Below are positions 17,490 through 26,366 of a stretch of 43,398 bases of DNA, one piece after another. The notes beneath the pieces are model-generated. The model searched no databases, was not told the DNA's origin, and saw only the letters and a program-made list of their open reading frames with translations. Location: the NCBI GenBank assembly GCA_945861325.1, contig CAMATY010000004.1, positions 1 to 43,398 of the forward strand. Direction: 5' to 3'. Origin of the DNA: Ferrithrix thermotolerans DSM 19514 (GTDB taxonomy: Bacteria > Actinomycetota > Acidimicrobiia > Acidimicrobiales > Ilumatobacteraceae). Every line of letters starts with the position of its first letter. Positions within the stretch are counted from its first letter, which is position 1. The translations under genes were made by a program, and so were the position numbers.

Positions 17490-18490
17490 TTTCGTTGCTC
17501 TGAAACGCAGGCAAGAGTTGTCTTGGCAAGTTCACCAGCAACTTCTTGAGTTGACATCACTGTATTTGTGACCATGCAGCGCAAACCTTCACGCTCAATT
17601 GCATCTTTCAGGTCGGCGTCCACTGTGTCAACAATAATTGTTGAAGCGATAGTTGCGTACAGTCGCGCTACGCCGAGTGCCGAAGATTCATGCCCGAGTT
17701 CTGTGAGCATGCGGTCGGCTGGGCCTTTGAGTGCCCGACCACCAACGATTGGCGAGATCGCAACAACTTTGTCTCGGTTTGCCGACAACAATTCGTTGAT
17801 ACCTGCAAGCGCACGAATTGGGCCAATTGAAACAATCGGATTAGATGGTGCAATCACTATTATTTCGGATTGCTGCAGTTCGCCCAAGCAATTTGGTTTG
17901 GCGTTTTCTGCGCCTTGAAAGTGCACCGATTTCACAGCAACGCTGTGCTGATGCTTTACGAAATATTCCTGAAAGCTAATTTGTGTTCCTGCTTTTCCTG
18001 CCGGGCAATCTTGGCTGAGTTCAACCAAAGTGGCGACTTCGCTGTTGGTCATCGGCACAATTCTCTGCGCAACTTTCCAGGCGCTGGCAATTTCTTGGGT
18101 AATCAAAGAAGCATCGGCACCTTCACTTCGCCTTGCTGTGCGATAAAAATGAGTCGCAAGATCTTGATCGCCAAGGTTAAACCACTCGGGTGCGGCGATT
18201 GAGCCAACTGGTCGCACATCGACATATCTTTTGAGCGAAGCCATCGCTCGCCAAGTTTCATCGGCGAGTCCCCATCCGCGCTGCTGGTCGATCGCTTCGC
18301 TGAGTGTGTAGATCACGGTGTCAATGTCGGGCGAGATATACAACCCGTGCAACACAGTGTCGTCGCCAGTGTTGACTAGAGCGATTGTTTGTTGTGGGCT
18401 GTGAACTTGTGCAAGTCCACGAAGAAATCGGGCGGCACCGACGCCACCAGCCAGAACTACAACTGAACTTGATTCTGCAACCATGTTCAT
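17486..18490 (-). CDS. cofD: 2-phospho-L-lactate transferase (CofD)
   Basis: VVLAGGVGAARFLRGL, NTGDDTVLHGLYISPDIDTVIYTL, SNPIVSIGPI; overlaps cofE by 4 nt. Confidence 0.93.
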   Translation of the reverse strand: MNMVAESSSVVVLAGGVGAARFLRGLAQVHSPQQTIALVNTGDDTVLHGLYISPDIDTVIYTLSEAIDQQRGWGLADETWRAMASLKRYVDVRPVGSIAAPEWFNLGDQDLATHFYRTARRSEGADASLITQEIASAWKVAQRIVPMTNSEVATLVELSQDCPAGKAGTQISFQEYFVKHQHSVAVKSVHFQGAENAKPNCLGELQQSEIIVIAPSNPIVSIGPIRALAGINELLSANRDKVVAISPIVGGRALKGPADRMLTELGHESSALGVARLYATIASTIIVDTVDADLKDAIEREGLRCMVTNTVMSTQEVAGELAKTTLACVSEQRK

Positions 18491-18560
18491 AGAGCGTAGG
18501 GCTCACAAAGAAACTTGAGCGACTTGCTATCGGTGGGGGCTAGTAGATTAGTTAGTCGTT

Positions 18561-19544
18561 ATGACGCGCGCATTAATCACGGGCATTACTGGACAAGACG
18601 GTCGTCATCTCGCCGAATTTCTGAACACTAAAGGCTATGAAGTTTTTGGTTTAGTTAAGGGACAGAATAATCCGAAAGCTGAGTCCATTCGTGATGAGTT
18701 TCCGTTCGTTCAACTCGTGCCAGGCGACCTTGCAGATTTCTCAAGTCTGGTTAGCGCTCTTGAGATTTCGCAACCAGACGAGGTATATAACCTCGGCGCA
18801 ATTTCGTTTGTGGCGATGTCATTTAATCAAGCCGAACTTACGGGCAATATAACTGGGCTCGGAGTGTTACGAATGCTTGAAGCGATTCGGCTCGTCGGTG
18901 GGTCGAGAAAGAGTCCAATTCGGTTCTATCAAGCGTCATCGTCCGAGATGTTTGGCAAAGTTCGTGAAACTCCACAAACAGAATTGACACCGTTCCATCC
19001 TCGCTCGCCTTATGGAGTAGCAAAAGTTTTCGCTCACGACATCACTGTGAACTATCGCGAAAGTTACGACATGTTTGCTTGCTCTGGAATTTTGTTTAAT
19101 CACGAAGGTCCGCGGCGTGGACTTGAATTCGTTACGCGCAAAATAACAAACTCGGTTGCTCGAATTAAATTGGGTCTGCAAAGCGAATTAGTACTCGGAA
19201 ATCTGGAGGCTAAGCGTGATTGGGGTTTTGCCGGCGATTATGTTGAGGCGATGTGGATGATGTTGCAACAGCCAACACCCGACGATTTTGTGATTGCTAC
19301 AGGCAAAGCGCATTCGATTGAGCAACTACTTGAAGTTGCATTTAATGCCGCCGAACTTGGTGACTGGCGAAAATTCGTTCGCCAAGACCAGCGATTCTTT
19401 CGCCCTGCCGAAGTTGATTTGTTGATCGGCGATGCGACGAAAGCAAGAACAAAACTCGGCTGGACACCAAAGGTTGGTTTTGAGACTTTAATTCAGATGA
19501 TGGTTGCTAACGATTTAGATTACGAGTCAAAGCGTCGGAGATAG
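18561..19544 (+). CDS. gmd: GDP-mannose 4,6-dehydratase
   Basis: [60 protein letters not shown]. Confidence 0.94.
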   Translation: MTRALITGITGQDGRHLAEFLNTKGYEVFGLVKGQNNPKAESIRDEFPFVQLVPGDLADFSSLVSALEISQPDEVYNLGAISFVAMSFNQAELTGNITGLGVLRMLEAIRLVGGSRKSPIRFYQASSSEMFGKVRETPQTELTPFHPRSPYGVAKVFAHDITVNYRESYDMFACSGILFNHEGPRRGLEFVTRKITNSVARIKLGLQSELVLGNLEAKRDWGFAGDYVEAMWMMLQQPTPDDFVIATGKAHSIEQLLEVAFNAAELGDWRKFVRQDQRFFRPAEVDLLIGDATKARTKLGWTPKVGFETLIQMMVANDLDYESKRRR

Positions 19545-20828
19545 AGATCTCAACTGTGAGCGCAAACTTACAGCAAACGAAATTAGTCCAACTACAGAAC
19601 TTGTGACGAGCGCAACTTCAACGCGCAAAAATAAGTCATCGCTAACTTGCCATACAGTCAAAATATATGCGGCGAACGCAAGCGACCATCCGAGAGCAAC
19701 ATGTTTATGTCCGTTGAGTGCAATTACTGCTTGAGCAATCGCTAAAGCCATCATGTAGATTCCGCTTGCAAGTGCCAGCAGTGTGATTGTTCGACGATCA
19801 ATGCTTCCGCCATAAACAAGGTCAAGCACATTTGGGCCAATGGCGAACGCGCCAACTGTGCCGAGCATTCCAACACCTACAACCAAAATTACAAGTTGGC
19901 GAAACCCAGTTTTAAATTCTTTGATGTCACCACGGGCTGCAAGTCTTGTCAGTCGCGGCAGTAACGCTGCTTGAACTGCTTGAAATAAAAATAGTGGCAC
20001 GCGAGTCAGCAGCACAGCGTTGCCAAATAAAGTTACATTTTCGGCCGGGGCGGTGTCTCCGAGAAGCGCAACAGTGATCGGGCCTGCGTTGACTAATGCT
20101 GCAGCGAAAATTGATCCACCTAATAACAGCCCAAGATTTGGTGTGATCTCAGACCACGATGCTGGTGGGCCATCTTGCAGCTTTAATTGACCAGAAAATA
20201 AAATGACCAGCACACCGACGAGTGGCGTGAGTACGACGGCAAGTGAGTACGCGCCGAGTTGTGTTACTCCGGCAATCAATAAACCGAGACAAACTATGAC
20301 TCGCACTGCACCGTCTGCGCCGACAATAAAACCGTAAGAATTAAATTTTCCGAGCCCCGAGCACAAGCCCTTGACCATATAAAAGGCACCGTACACGGCA
20401 ATTGCGATTATTAAACTTGCGGTAACGATTTCGTTTCCTTCGAACAAATTGCTACTGACGAATGGCGCGAGAGCGACAATTGATCCGACTAAGCCGATGA
20501 CGATCGCACCACAAAGGATTGCAACTTTTTTAACAACTGGTCCTGCGCCTTGGCCTAGTGCGCGACGATGAGAGATTGCACGGCTGATTTCTTGTTCAAC
20601 TGGCAAAAAGAATCCTGGCGCGAGCGCAAACATCACAAACCAAAGTGAGACCAGAGGTTTAAAACCATCTTGGCCGAGTGCCTGTTGCCCGATTTTGAAA
20701 AACGCGTAGATAGTCAAGCCAGCGAAAAGCAAGCCAATTGAGATTGCGATTGTGCCCTCTGGGAGTTCAACGCGTTTTCGTTGAGGGGGCAACGAAGAAC
20801 TTGACGAACTCGTAGGTTGTCTTGACAC
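19527..20828 (-). CDS. Polysaccharide/lipid-linked oligosaccharide flippase-like multipass membrane protein (MOP/Wzx-MurJ-like)
   Basis: About 12 hydrophobic segments, typical flippase length and composition; in a glycan locus. Confidence 0.7.
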   Translation of the reverse strand: MSRQPTSSSSSSLPPQRKRVELPEGTIAISIGLLFAGLTIYAFFKIGQQALGQDGFKPLVSLWFVMFALAPGFFLPVEQEISRAISHRRALGQGAGPVVKKVAILCGAIVIGLVGSIVALAPFVSSNLFEGNEIVTASLIIAIAVYGAFYMVKGLCSGLGKFNSYGFIVGADGAVRVIVCLGLLIAGVTQLGAYSLAVVLTPLVGVLVILFSGQLKLQDGPPASWSEITPNLGLLLGGSIFAAALVNAGPITVALLGDTAPAENVTLFGNAVLLTRVPLFLFQAVQAALLPRLTRLAARGDIKEFKTGFRQLVILVVGVGMLGTVGAFAIGPNVLDLVYGGSIDRRTITLLALASGIYMMALAIAQAVIALNGHKHVALGWSLAFAAYILTVWQVSDDLFLRVEVALVTSSVVGLISFAVSLRSQLRSLSPTL

Positions 20829-20844
20829 TTGTTAGGTAGAGCGC

Positions 20845-21045
20845 TTAGAACTGCTTGGTAATTTGGTCTTGCAATTTAGACATTGCTTCGCGACGGCAGA
20901 CCTGTGCTTTTTGAAATGTCAAAATTCCAAATCCGACCGCTATGTAAGTTGCATCTTTGGCGAAAGCGAGGACATCTTGAGCTTTTACTGGACCAAGTTT
21001 TAAGTCGTTCAAATTGATGTCACGCATGCTGTCTCCAATCCTCAA
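20845..21045 (-). CDS. Small conserved hypothetical protein
   Basis: 66 aa with a short hydrophobic stretch (ATYIAVGFGILTFQ) and amphipathic ends; fills the gap between flippase and GT2. Alternative Met start at residue 7. Confidence 0.55.
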   Translation of the reverse strand: MRIGDSMRDINLNDLKLGPVKAQDVLAFAKDATYIAVGFGILTFQKAQVCRREAMSKLQDQITKQF

Positions 21046-21097
21046 TTAGTTTATAGAGGTCTATCCAATAAATTGCCGCAAGTAGTCTTAGAATGCC

Positions 21098-24000
21098 ATG
21101 AGTTTTACCAGATCACGAGAAGCCAAGTTGCAGGGGAATGCTGCTCCTCCTGTGGTGACTGCAATGGTTGTTCACGAACCAGGACCGTGGTTTGACGAAG
21201 TACTCAATTCGATAGTCAGCCAAGATTATCCAATAGTCCGCAATATATTTTTTGTTACGACACCAGCAACAACTGACCCAGCAACCAAGCAAGTGTCACA
21301 ACAGTTAGCAAACAAAATTCAGAATGTTTTGCCGAATGCGATAATCAGAATTGTTGAGGGCAACCCAGGCTTTGGTCCACTAATTAATGAGACTCAGCGA
21401 ATTGTTGAAGGTGACGGCGGTCTGTTTTGTGTGATGCATGATGATGTTGCGCTGCATCCAGCTGCTCTAAGCCAGTTAGTGCATGAACTTTTTGTTTCAA
21501 ATGCAGCAGTGGTTGGTCCGAAACTCGTTGAGTGGGAAAACGCGGCAATCTTAAAGTCAGTCGGATTCGGAATAGATCGATGTGGCGAAGTTGATACTTT
21601 CATCGAACCGAACGAACGCGATCAAGAACAACATGACTCAATCAAAGATGTTTTTTATATCAGCTCTGCATGCATGCTGGTTCGTTCAGATTTGTTTCGT
21701 GAACTAAATGGATTTTGTACTGAAATTCCATTTTTTGGTGAAGACCTAGAGTTTTGTTGGCGCGCGCACTTGAGTGGCGCACGAGTGATTATCGTGCCTG
21801 CAGCCGTTGCCCGACATCGAGAGCAATTCGGAAGTCGCTCACCAAATATTGCAAGAAGTGCGCTCACGGCCAGGCATAGAGCGCGAACGGTCGCAACTCT
21901 GACATGGCCCTTTGAACTCTTGATCGTGTGGTTACAGATGGTGCTGACTTCGCTGGTTGAAACATTCGTTGGTTTGTTCAGAGGTACTTTCAGAGCATCG
22001 TTGTTGAACCTTCGAGCCTCGTTGTCGTTATTGGTTGACACTGCTTATATTTTGCGTCGCCGCCGTCAGGTTCGGCCAGCTCGTCGTGTTCGACCAAGCG
22101 AAATAAGCAAACTACAAATAAAAGGTTCTGCTCGGATCACAAGGTTTATCCGCCGTCGTCAATCGTTTGATTCATCTGATTCGTCTAATTCATCTAAATC
22201 ATCTAATTCATCTAGGTTATCGCCGACCACTTTGGTAACTGAGTCGGGAAAAGTAAGTCGCGAAAGTTCGACTAGAGAATCAGCGATCGCAACACTTGTA
22301 GTTTTTGCGTTGATCCTTGTCGGCAGTCGTGGAATTATTAGTAGTGGCACTCGAACTATTGGCGAACTTTTACCGTTTGATGGTGGAACAAATACCCCAG
22401 CCTCACTATTTGAAATGTTTCGTTCGGGTTGGTGGTCAAGTGGCTTTGGTCAAGCGGCTTCGAATCCAACCGGAATTGGAATTCTTGCGCTGTTGGGCTA
22501 TTTACTTTTGGGCAACCTTGCAGCACTTCAAACTTGGATGATTGTCGGTTCTTTATTTATTGGTTTTTTTGGAATGTGGCGTCTATGTGGTGCTTTTTTC
22601 AACAGTCGTGCTCGTTTGGTTGGGGCAACGGTGTATGTCGCTCTGCCGCTCTCGTATGACGCAATTGCTCGCGGCAGGTTCTCGGCACTGCTGACGATTG
22701 CCGCACTGCCATGGGTCTTTGATCTTTTACGACGAGCAGGAGGTTTGCAGCCGGCACTTCGAGTTGACCCCGCAACGAATTCATTAATTGATAACTCTGA
22801 AAAATCAATAGAAATTGGTATTTCGCGTCGAACGCAATTAATTGCTGGTCTGGTTTTAATTATTGGGATAGTCAGTGCGTTTGCTCCGGCGCTTTTAATC
22901 GCAACTCTGATCGGTGTCGTGTTGTGGTCGGTCGCTTCAATGTTTGGCGGCACTTCGCTAAGAACTGTTGGCATGATGCTTGCAGTTGGTGTCATCGGTG
23001 TTGTTGGCTCGTTGTTAATTAATCTTCCGTGGTCGATGCACTTTGTTTCAGGGCAGTGGTGGCAACTGCTGGCAAGCGACCAATTAATAACTGAAAGAAA
23101 TTTAGGGTTGGTTGCCCTTGCGAGTATGAACTTTGGCAATCTAAGCGGTGCATCACTTGTGCTAGCTGGATATTTCTGTGTGGCATGTTCATTATTGATT
23201 GCCAATAGTTGGCGGTTCGTTTGGGCGTTGCGCTCGGCATTTTTAGTTATTGGCGGATTGCTTTTGGCAATTTTAGACGATCGCGGATTACTGCCTTTTC
23301 AGATGCCAGAACCAACTGTTCTTTTGGCTTTAGTTGCTTGTGGTCTGGCTTTAGCAAGCGCAACTTGTGCCAGCGTTTTTTCTGAAACTTCGACTAAGAA
23401 ATATTCTGATTGGCGAAGATCAGTTGCGATACTTGTGCCCGTTGCGGTTGTGATTGCGATTTTGCCTACTTTGTTGAATGTCGCTGATGGCCGCTGGCAT
23501 CAGCCTGCCTCTACTGTGTCGCAACTATTTACGCAGATGCCTGATAATCCGCCAGAAGGAAACTACCGAATATTATTTGTCGGCGAAAGTGATCTGCTGC
23601 CAGTTTCAACTAATGCAATCACCAACAAAATTTCGTACGGAGTTTCTGACGATGGCCCGGTGAATATTATTTCGCATTGGGCACCGCAATACTCGACAAT
23701 GAACTCAGCAGCCGACCGTGCGCTAAATACATTGTTGGACCGCCACACCGTTCGGTTGGGAAGACTAGTTGCGCCTCTGGCAATTCGTTATATTGTGGTG
23801 CCACTTGGATTTGCTCCGAGTACTTCAACTACTGCACTTGTTGATTCGCTTTCGAATCAAATTGATCTTCGGCGTTTGTATTTTGCAAAGGATCTTGTAA
23901 TTTTCGAAAACTCCGCTTGGTTGCCGATCGTTAGTTTGTTAGATGAAGAGTCATCGGTCGCGAGTCAAAAAGATCGCGACCCAGCATTTATTATGCAGCA

Positions 24001-24406
24001 ACTTCATTCAATAAAGCCACTATTCGTAGATGGAAATAGCGTTTCAAATAAAGTCGCAACCAGTTCATTCGAAGGCGGGACCGTCCATTTATCGGTGCCT
24101 TTCGACGAAAACTGGCGGCTATCGATTGATGGCGCTCGGCTGATTCCGCGTGCGGCGTTTGGTGCAACAACTGGTTTTGACGCACCTGTTAATGGTGTCG
24201 CCGAATTGGGTTTTCATACATCGTCAATGCGTTCTTTGTTTTTACTAATTCAAGGATTCGTTTGGTTTGCGTTGCTAATCATCGCAGCAAACTTCTCTCG
24301 GTTTAGAAGTCGGGCTCGCGGTGTTTCTGGTCAGGCTGTGCGAGTAATCGGCGACGACACCGACAAGGTTTTAAAACTAGATCGAATTAATAGAAGTAAT
24401 AGTTGA
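21098..24406 (+). CDS. GT2 glycosyltransferase fused to a large multipass membrane region and C-terminal beta domain (1102 aa)
   Basis: GT2 N-terminus (VVTAMVVHEPGPWFDEVLNSI, MHDDVALHPAAL, FFGEDLEFCWRAHLSGARV), many TM helices, C-terminal domain (VHLSVPFDENWRLSIDGARL) and final TM. Confidence 0.85.
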   Translation: MSFTRSREAKLQGNAAPPVVTAMVVHEPGPWFDEVLNSIVSQDYPIVRNIFFVTTPATTDPATKQVSQQLANKIQNVLPNAIIRIVEGNPGFGPLINETQRIVEGDGGLFCVMHDDVALHPAALSQLVHELFVSNAAVVGPKLVEWENAAILKSVGFGIDRCGEVDTFIEPNERDQEQHDSIKDVFYISSACMLVRSDLFRELNGFCTEIPFFGEDLEFCWRAHLSGARVIIVPAAVARHREQFGSRSPNIARSALTARHRARTVATLTWPFELLIVWLQMVLTSLVETFVGLFRGTFRASLLNLRASLSLLVDTAYILRRRRQVRPARRVRPSEISKLQIKGSARITRFIRRRQSFDSSDSSNSSKSSNSSRLSPTTLVTESGKVSRESSTRESAIATLVVFALILVGSRGIISSGTRTIGELLPFDGGTNTPASLFEMFRSGWWSSGFGQAASNPTGIGILALLGYLLLGNLAALQTWMIVGSLFIGFFGMWRLCGAFFNSRARLVGATVYVALPLSYDAIARGRFSALLTIAALPWVFDLLRRAGGLQPALRVDPATNSLIDNSEKSIEIGISRRTQLIAGLVLIIGIVSAFAPALLIATLIGVVLWSVASMFGGTSLRTVGMMLAVGVIGVVGSLLINLPWSMHFVSGQWWQLLASDQLITERNLGLVALASMNFGNLSGASLVLAGYFCVACSLLIANSWRFVWALRSAFLVIGGLLLAILDDRGLLPFQMPEPTVLLALVACGLALASATCASVFSETSTKKYSDWRRSVAILVPVAVVIAILPTLLNVADGRWHQPASTVSQLFTQMPDNPPEGNYRILFVGESDLLPVSTNAITNKISYGVSDDGPVNIISHWAPQYSTMNSAADRALNTLLDRHTVRLGRLVAPLAIRYIVVPLGFAPSTSTTALVDSLSNQIDLRRLYFAKDLVIFENSAWLPIVSLLDEESSVASQKDRDPAFIMQQLHSIKPLFVDGNSVSNKVATSSFEGGTVHLSVPFDENWRLSIDGARLIPRAAFGATTGFDAPVNGVAELGFHTSSMRSLFLLIQGFVWFALLIIAANFSRFRSRARGVSGQAVRVIGDDTDKVLKLDRINRSNS
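22171..22215. repeat. 9-bp degenerate tandem repeat x5 encoding a Ser-rich linker (SSDSSNSSKSSNSSR)
   Basis: TTCATCTGA/TTCGTCTAA/TTCATCTAA/ATCATCTAA/TTCATCTAG at 22171-22215. Confidence 0.88.
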
Positions 24407-25923
24407 TCATGCAATTTTTAGTTAGAAATATTCGCAGATTTGCTGTCGTTGTGATTTTGCTCGGAGCAACGGCTGCAATAGTTCTACTAAGCCGAGTCTC
24501 ACCGACCAGTGAAGTCCCATCGCGCACAATTATTGTGAGTTCAAAACTCGCGATGCCAAGCGTTGTCGGCAATTCACCAACATCATCTTGGTTTTGCCCA
24601 GGGGCACCAGGTCGGGACAAAAATATTAAGAGTGAAATTATCGTTGCTAATCCAACACAAGTGCCGATCACTGGCACGATCAGCATTTTGTCAAATGAGG
24701 AACCAGCATTTTCGACAACCGTGATAATTGCGCCGCTAACACGTGGCTTGTTTGATGCTACGCAAGGGCGCAAAAGTCAATACATGAGCGCAATAGTCGA
24801 ACTTGATAGTGGTCAAGCGAGTGTTGAACAGCGAATTATTCATCCTGCCGGAGATTCAATTTCGTTGTGTGCAAACCAAACTTCGGACCGTTGGTTTTTT
24901 GCCGATGGGTTCACTGGAGCAGAAAGTTCTTTTGAAATCTTATTAACGAATCCATTTCCAGATGCGACCGTGGTTGATTTGAGTTTTGTGACAATCGATG
25001 GAAGCCGTCAACCGGCTGCACTTAAAGGAATGGTTCTACCTGCTCGCAGTGTGACTGGTATTTCTATGGGCGATCAAGGTGCGCGTAATGAAGCAACTCT
25101 TGCAGTAAGTGTTCGTGCAACTTCTGGTCGTTTCATTGCGGGCAAGTTGCAACACTTTCTAGGTCGCGGTCGTCTTGGCTTTACGTCTGCCTTGGGCGCT
25201 TCATCAACTAGTCGACAATGGTGGTTCGCAGCAGGCGAAAAAGGACCAGGCATTGATGAGCAACTTGTCGTCTTCAATCCAACGCAAGTAGATCAAACTG
25301 TCAGCATTGCGTTTTTGACGGGCGCAGCCGAAGCATTGCTTCGTGAGCCACTTGTTCTCAGTGTTCCTGCGGGAAGAGTAACCACACTTTCAACTTCAAG
25401 TTTGCCGGCAATCACTGATGGGCGGTACGGAATATTTGTTTCAAGCGTGACTAATGACTTTGTAACTTCGGCTGACAATGCCCTTGCTGAATTTGTTGTA
25501 GTTGAGCAAGTAGTGAGTAAAACTATTGGAAAGAAAACTGGAACTTCTGTAATTTTGGGTGCTCCTTATGGTTCTCCGTCAAGAATATGGACATCGCCGA
25601 GTGGACTTGTTGTTGGTGATCTCGGCTCACTTGTTATTGCCAATACAACTTCGCTAGATGCAACATTGCGCGTTTCAACGATTGGCCCGTCTGGAGCAGC
25701 ACCGATTGTCGGGCTTGAACAAGTTGCGCTTGCTGGAGCGTCGGTAGTTTCAATTCAAATTCCTTTGGCTATTGCCCAACTTCAGATTCTCGTCGAGTCA
25801 GACACGGAAGTAATCGTGCAGCGCGAGGTCTCGCGTGGTCATCAACTGCTTGGATCAAGCGCGGTGCTGGCATTGCCGTATCGCTTGCTACCAACTTCAA
25901 ATAATAATTCGAGCGATAAATAG
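24403..25923 (+). CDS. DUF5719-like secreted/membrane-anchored beta-rich protein
   Basis: N-terminal TM; repeated SSWFCPGAPG / RWFFADGFTG / QWWFAAGEKGPGIDEQLVVFNPT modules; 4-nt overlap with the GT2 gene. Confidence 0.7.
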   Translation: MIMQFLVRNIRRFAVVVILLGATAAIVLLSRVSPTSEVPSRTIIVSSKLAMPSVVGNSPTSSWFCPGAPGRDKNIKSEIIVANPTQVPITGTISILSNEEPAFSTTVIIAPLTRGLFDATQGRKSQYMSAIVELDSGQASVEQRIIHPAGDSISLCANQTSDRWFFADGFTGAESSFEILLTNPFPDATVVDLSFVTIDGSRQPAALKGMVLPARSVTGISMGDQGARNEATLAVSVRATSGRFIAGKLQHFLGRGRLGFTSALGASSTSRQWWFAAGEKGPGIDEQLVVFNPTQVDQTVSIAFLTGAAEALLREPLVLSVPAGRVTTLSTSSLPAITDGRYGIFVSSVTNDFVTSADNALAEFVVVEQVVSKTIGKKTGTSVILGAPYGSPSRIWTSPSGLVVGDLGSLVIANTTSLDATLRVSTIGPSGAAPIVGLEQVALAGASVVSIQIPLAIAQLQILVESDTEVIVQREVSRGHQLLGSSAVLALPYRLLPTSNNNSSDK

Positions 25924-26354
25924 TGCAAAAAGTTATTGCTTCAGCAATTCTTTTAATTGCTGCATTGCTGAGTTTGATAGTTCGTCGGCGAAAGCCAGAT
26001 GCTCCATCGCAAACATCGCATGCCGTGCCGCAACAACTGAGTAGAAAAGATTTCGAGAGCGATCAAACGCCGTGGTTGCTTGCAGTTTTTACTTCGTCGA
26101 CTTGTGATGCCTGCCAAGATGTGGCAGCCAAAGCAAAAGTTCTCGCCAGCAAAGATGTTGCAGTACAGATCATTGATTATCTAGATAGGCGAGAGCTTCA
26201 TGCGCGGTATTCAATTGATGCAGTACCAACGACGGTTATAGCTGATCACCTTGGAGTTGTGAAGTATGGAGTTCTTGGACCAATTACTGCGACAGATTTA
26301 TGGGCGGCAATGGCGCGATGTCGAGATCCGCAAACCTCGACAGAACTTTGTTGA
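25923..26354 (+). CDS. Membrane-anchored thioredoxin-fold protein
   Basis: N-terminal TM; FTSSTCDACQDVAAKAK (CxxC), cis-Pro region DAVPTTVIAD. Confidence 0.8.
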   Translation: MQKVIASAILLIAALLSLIVRRRKPDAPSQTSHAVPQQLSRKDFESDQTPWLLAVFTSSTCDACQDVAAKAKVLASKDVAVQIIDYLDRRELHARYSIDAVPTTVIADHLGVVKYGVLGPITATDLWAAMARCRDPQTSTELC

Positions 26355-26366
26355 GGCTTAGTTTAT

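Noticed and set aside
22528-23205. 225-aa minus-strand ORF antisense to the GT2 fusion
   Set aside because: Fully inside a well-supported coding gene; composition (Pro/Thr/Lys/Arg-rich, no fold pattern) fits mirror-frame artefact.
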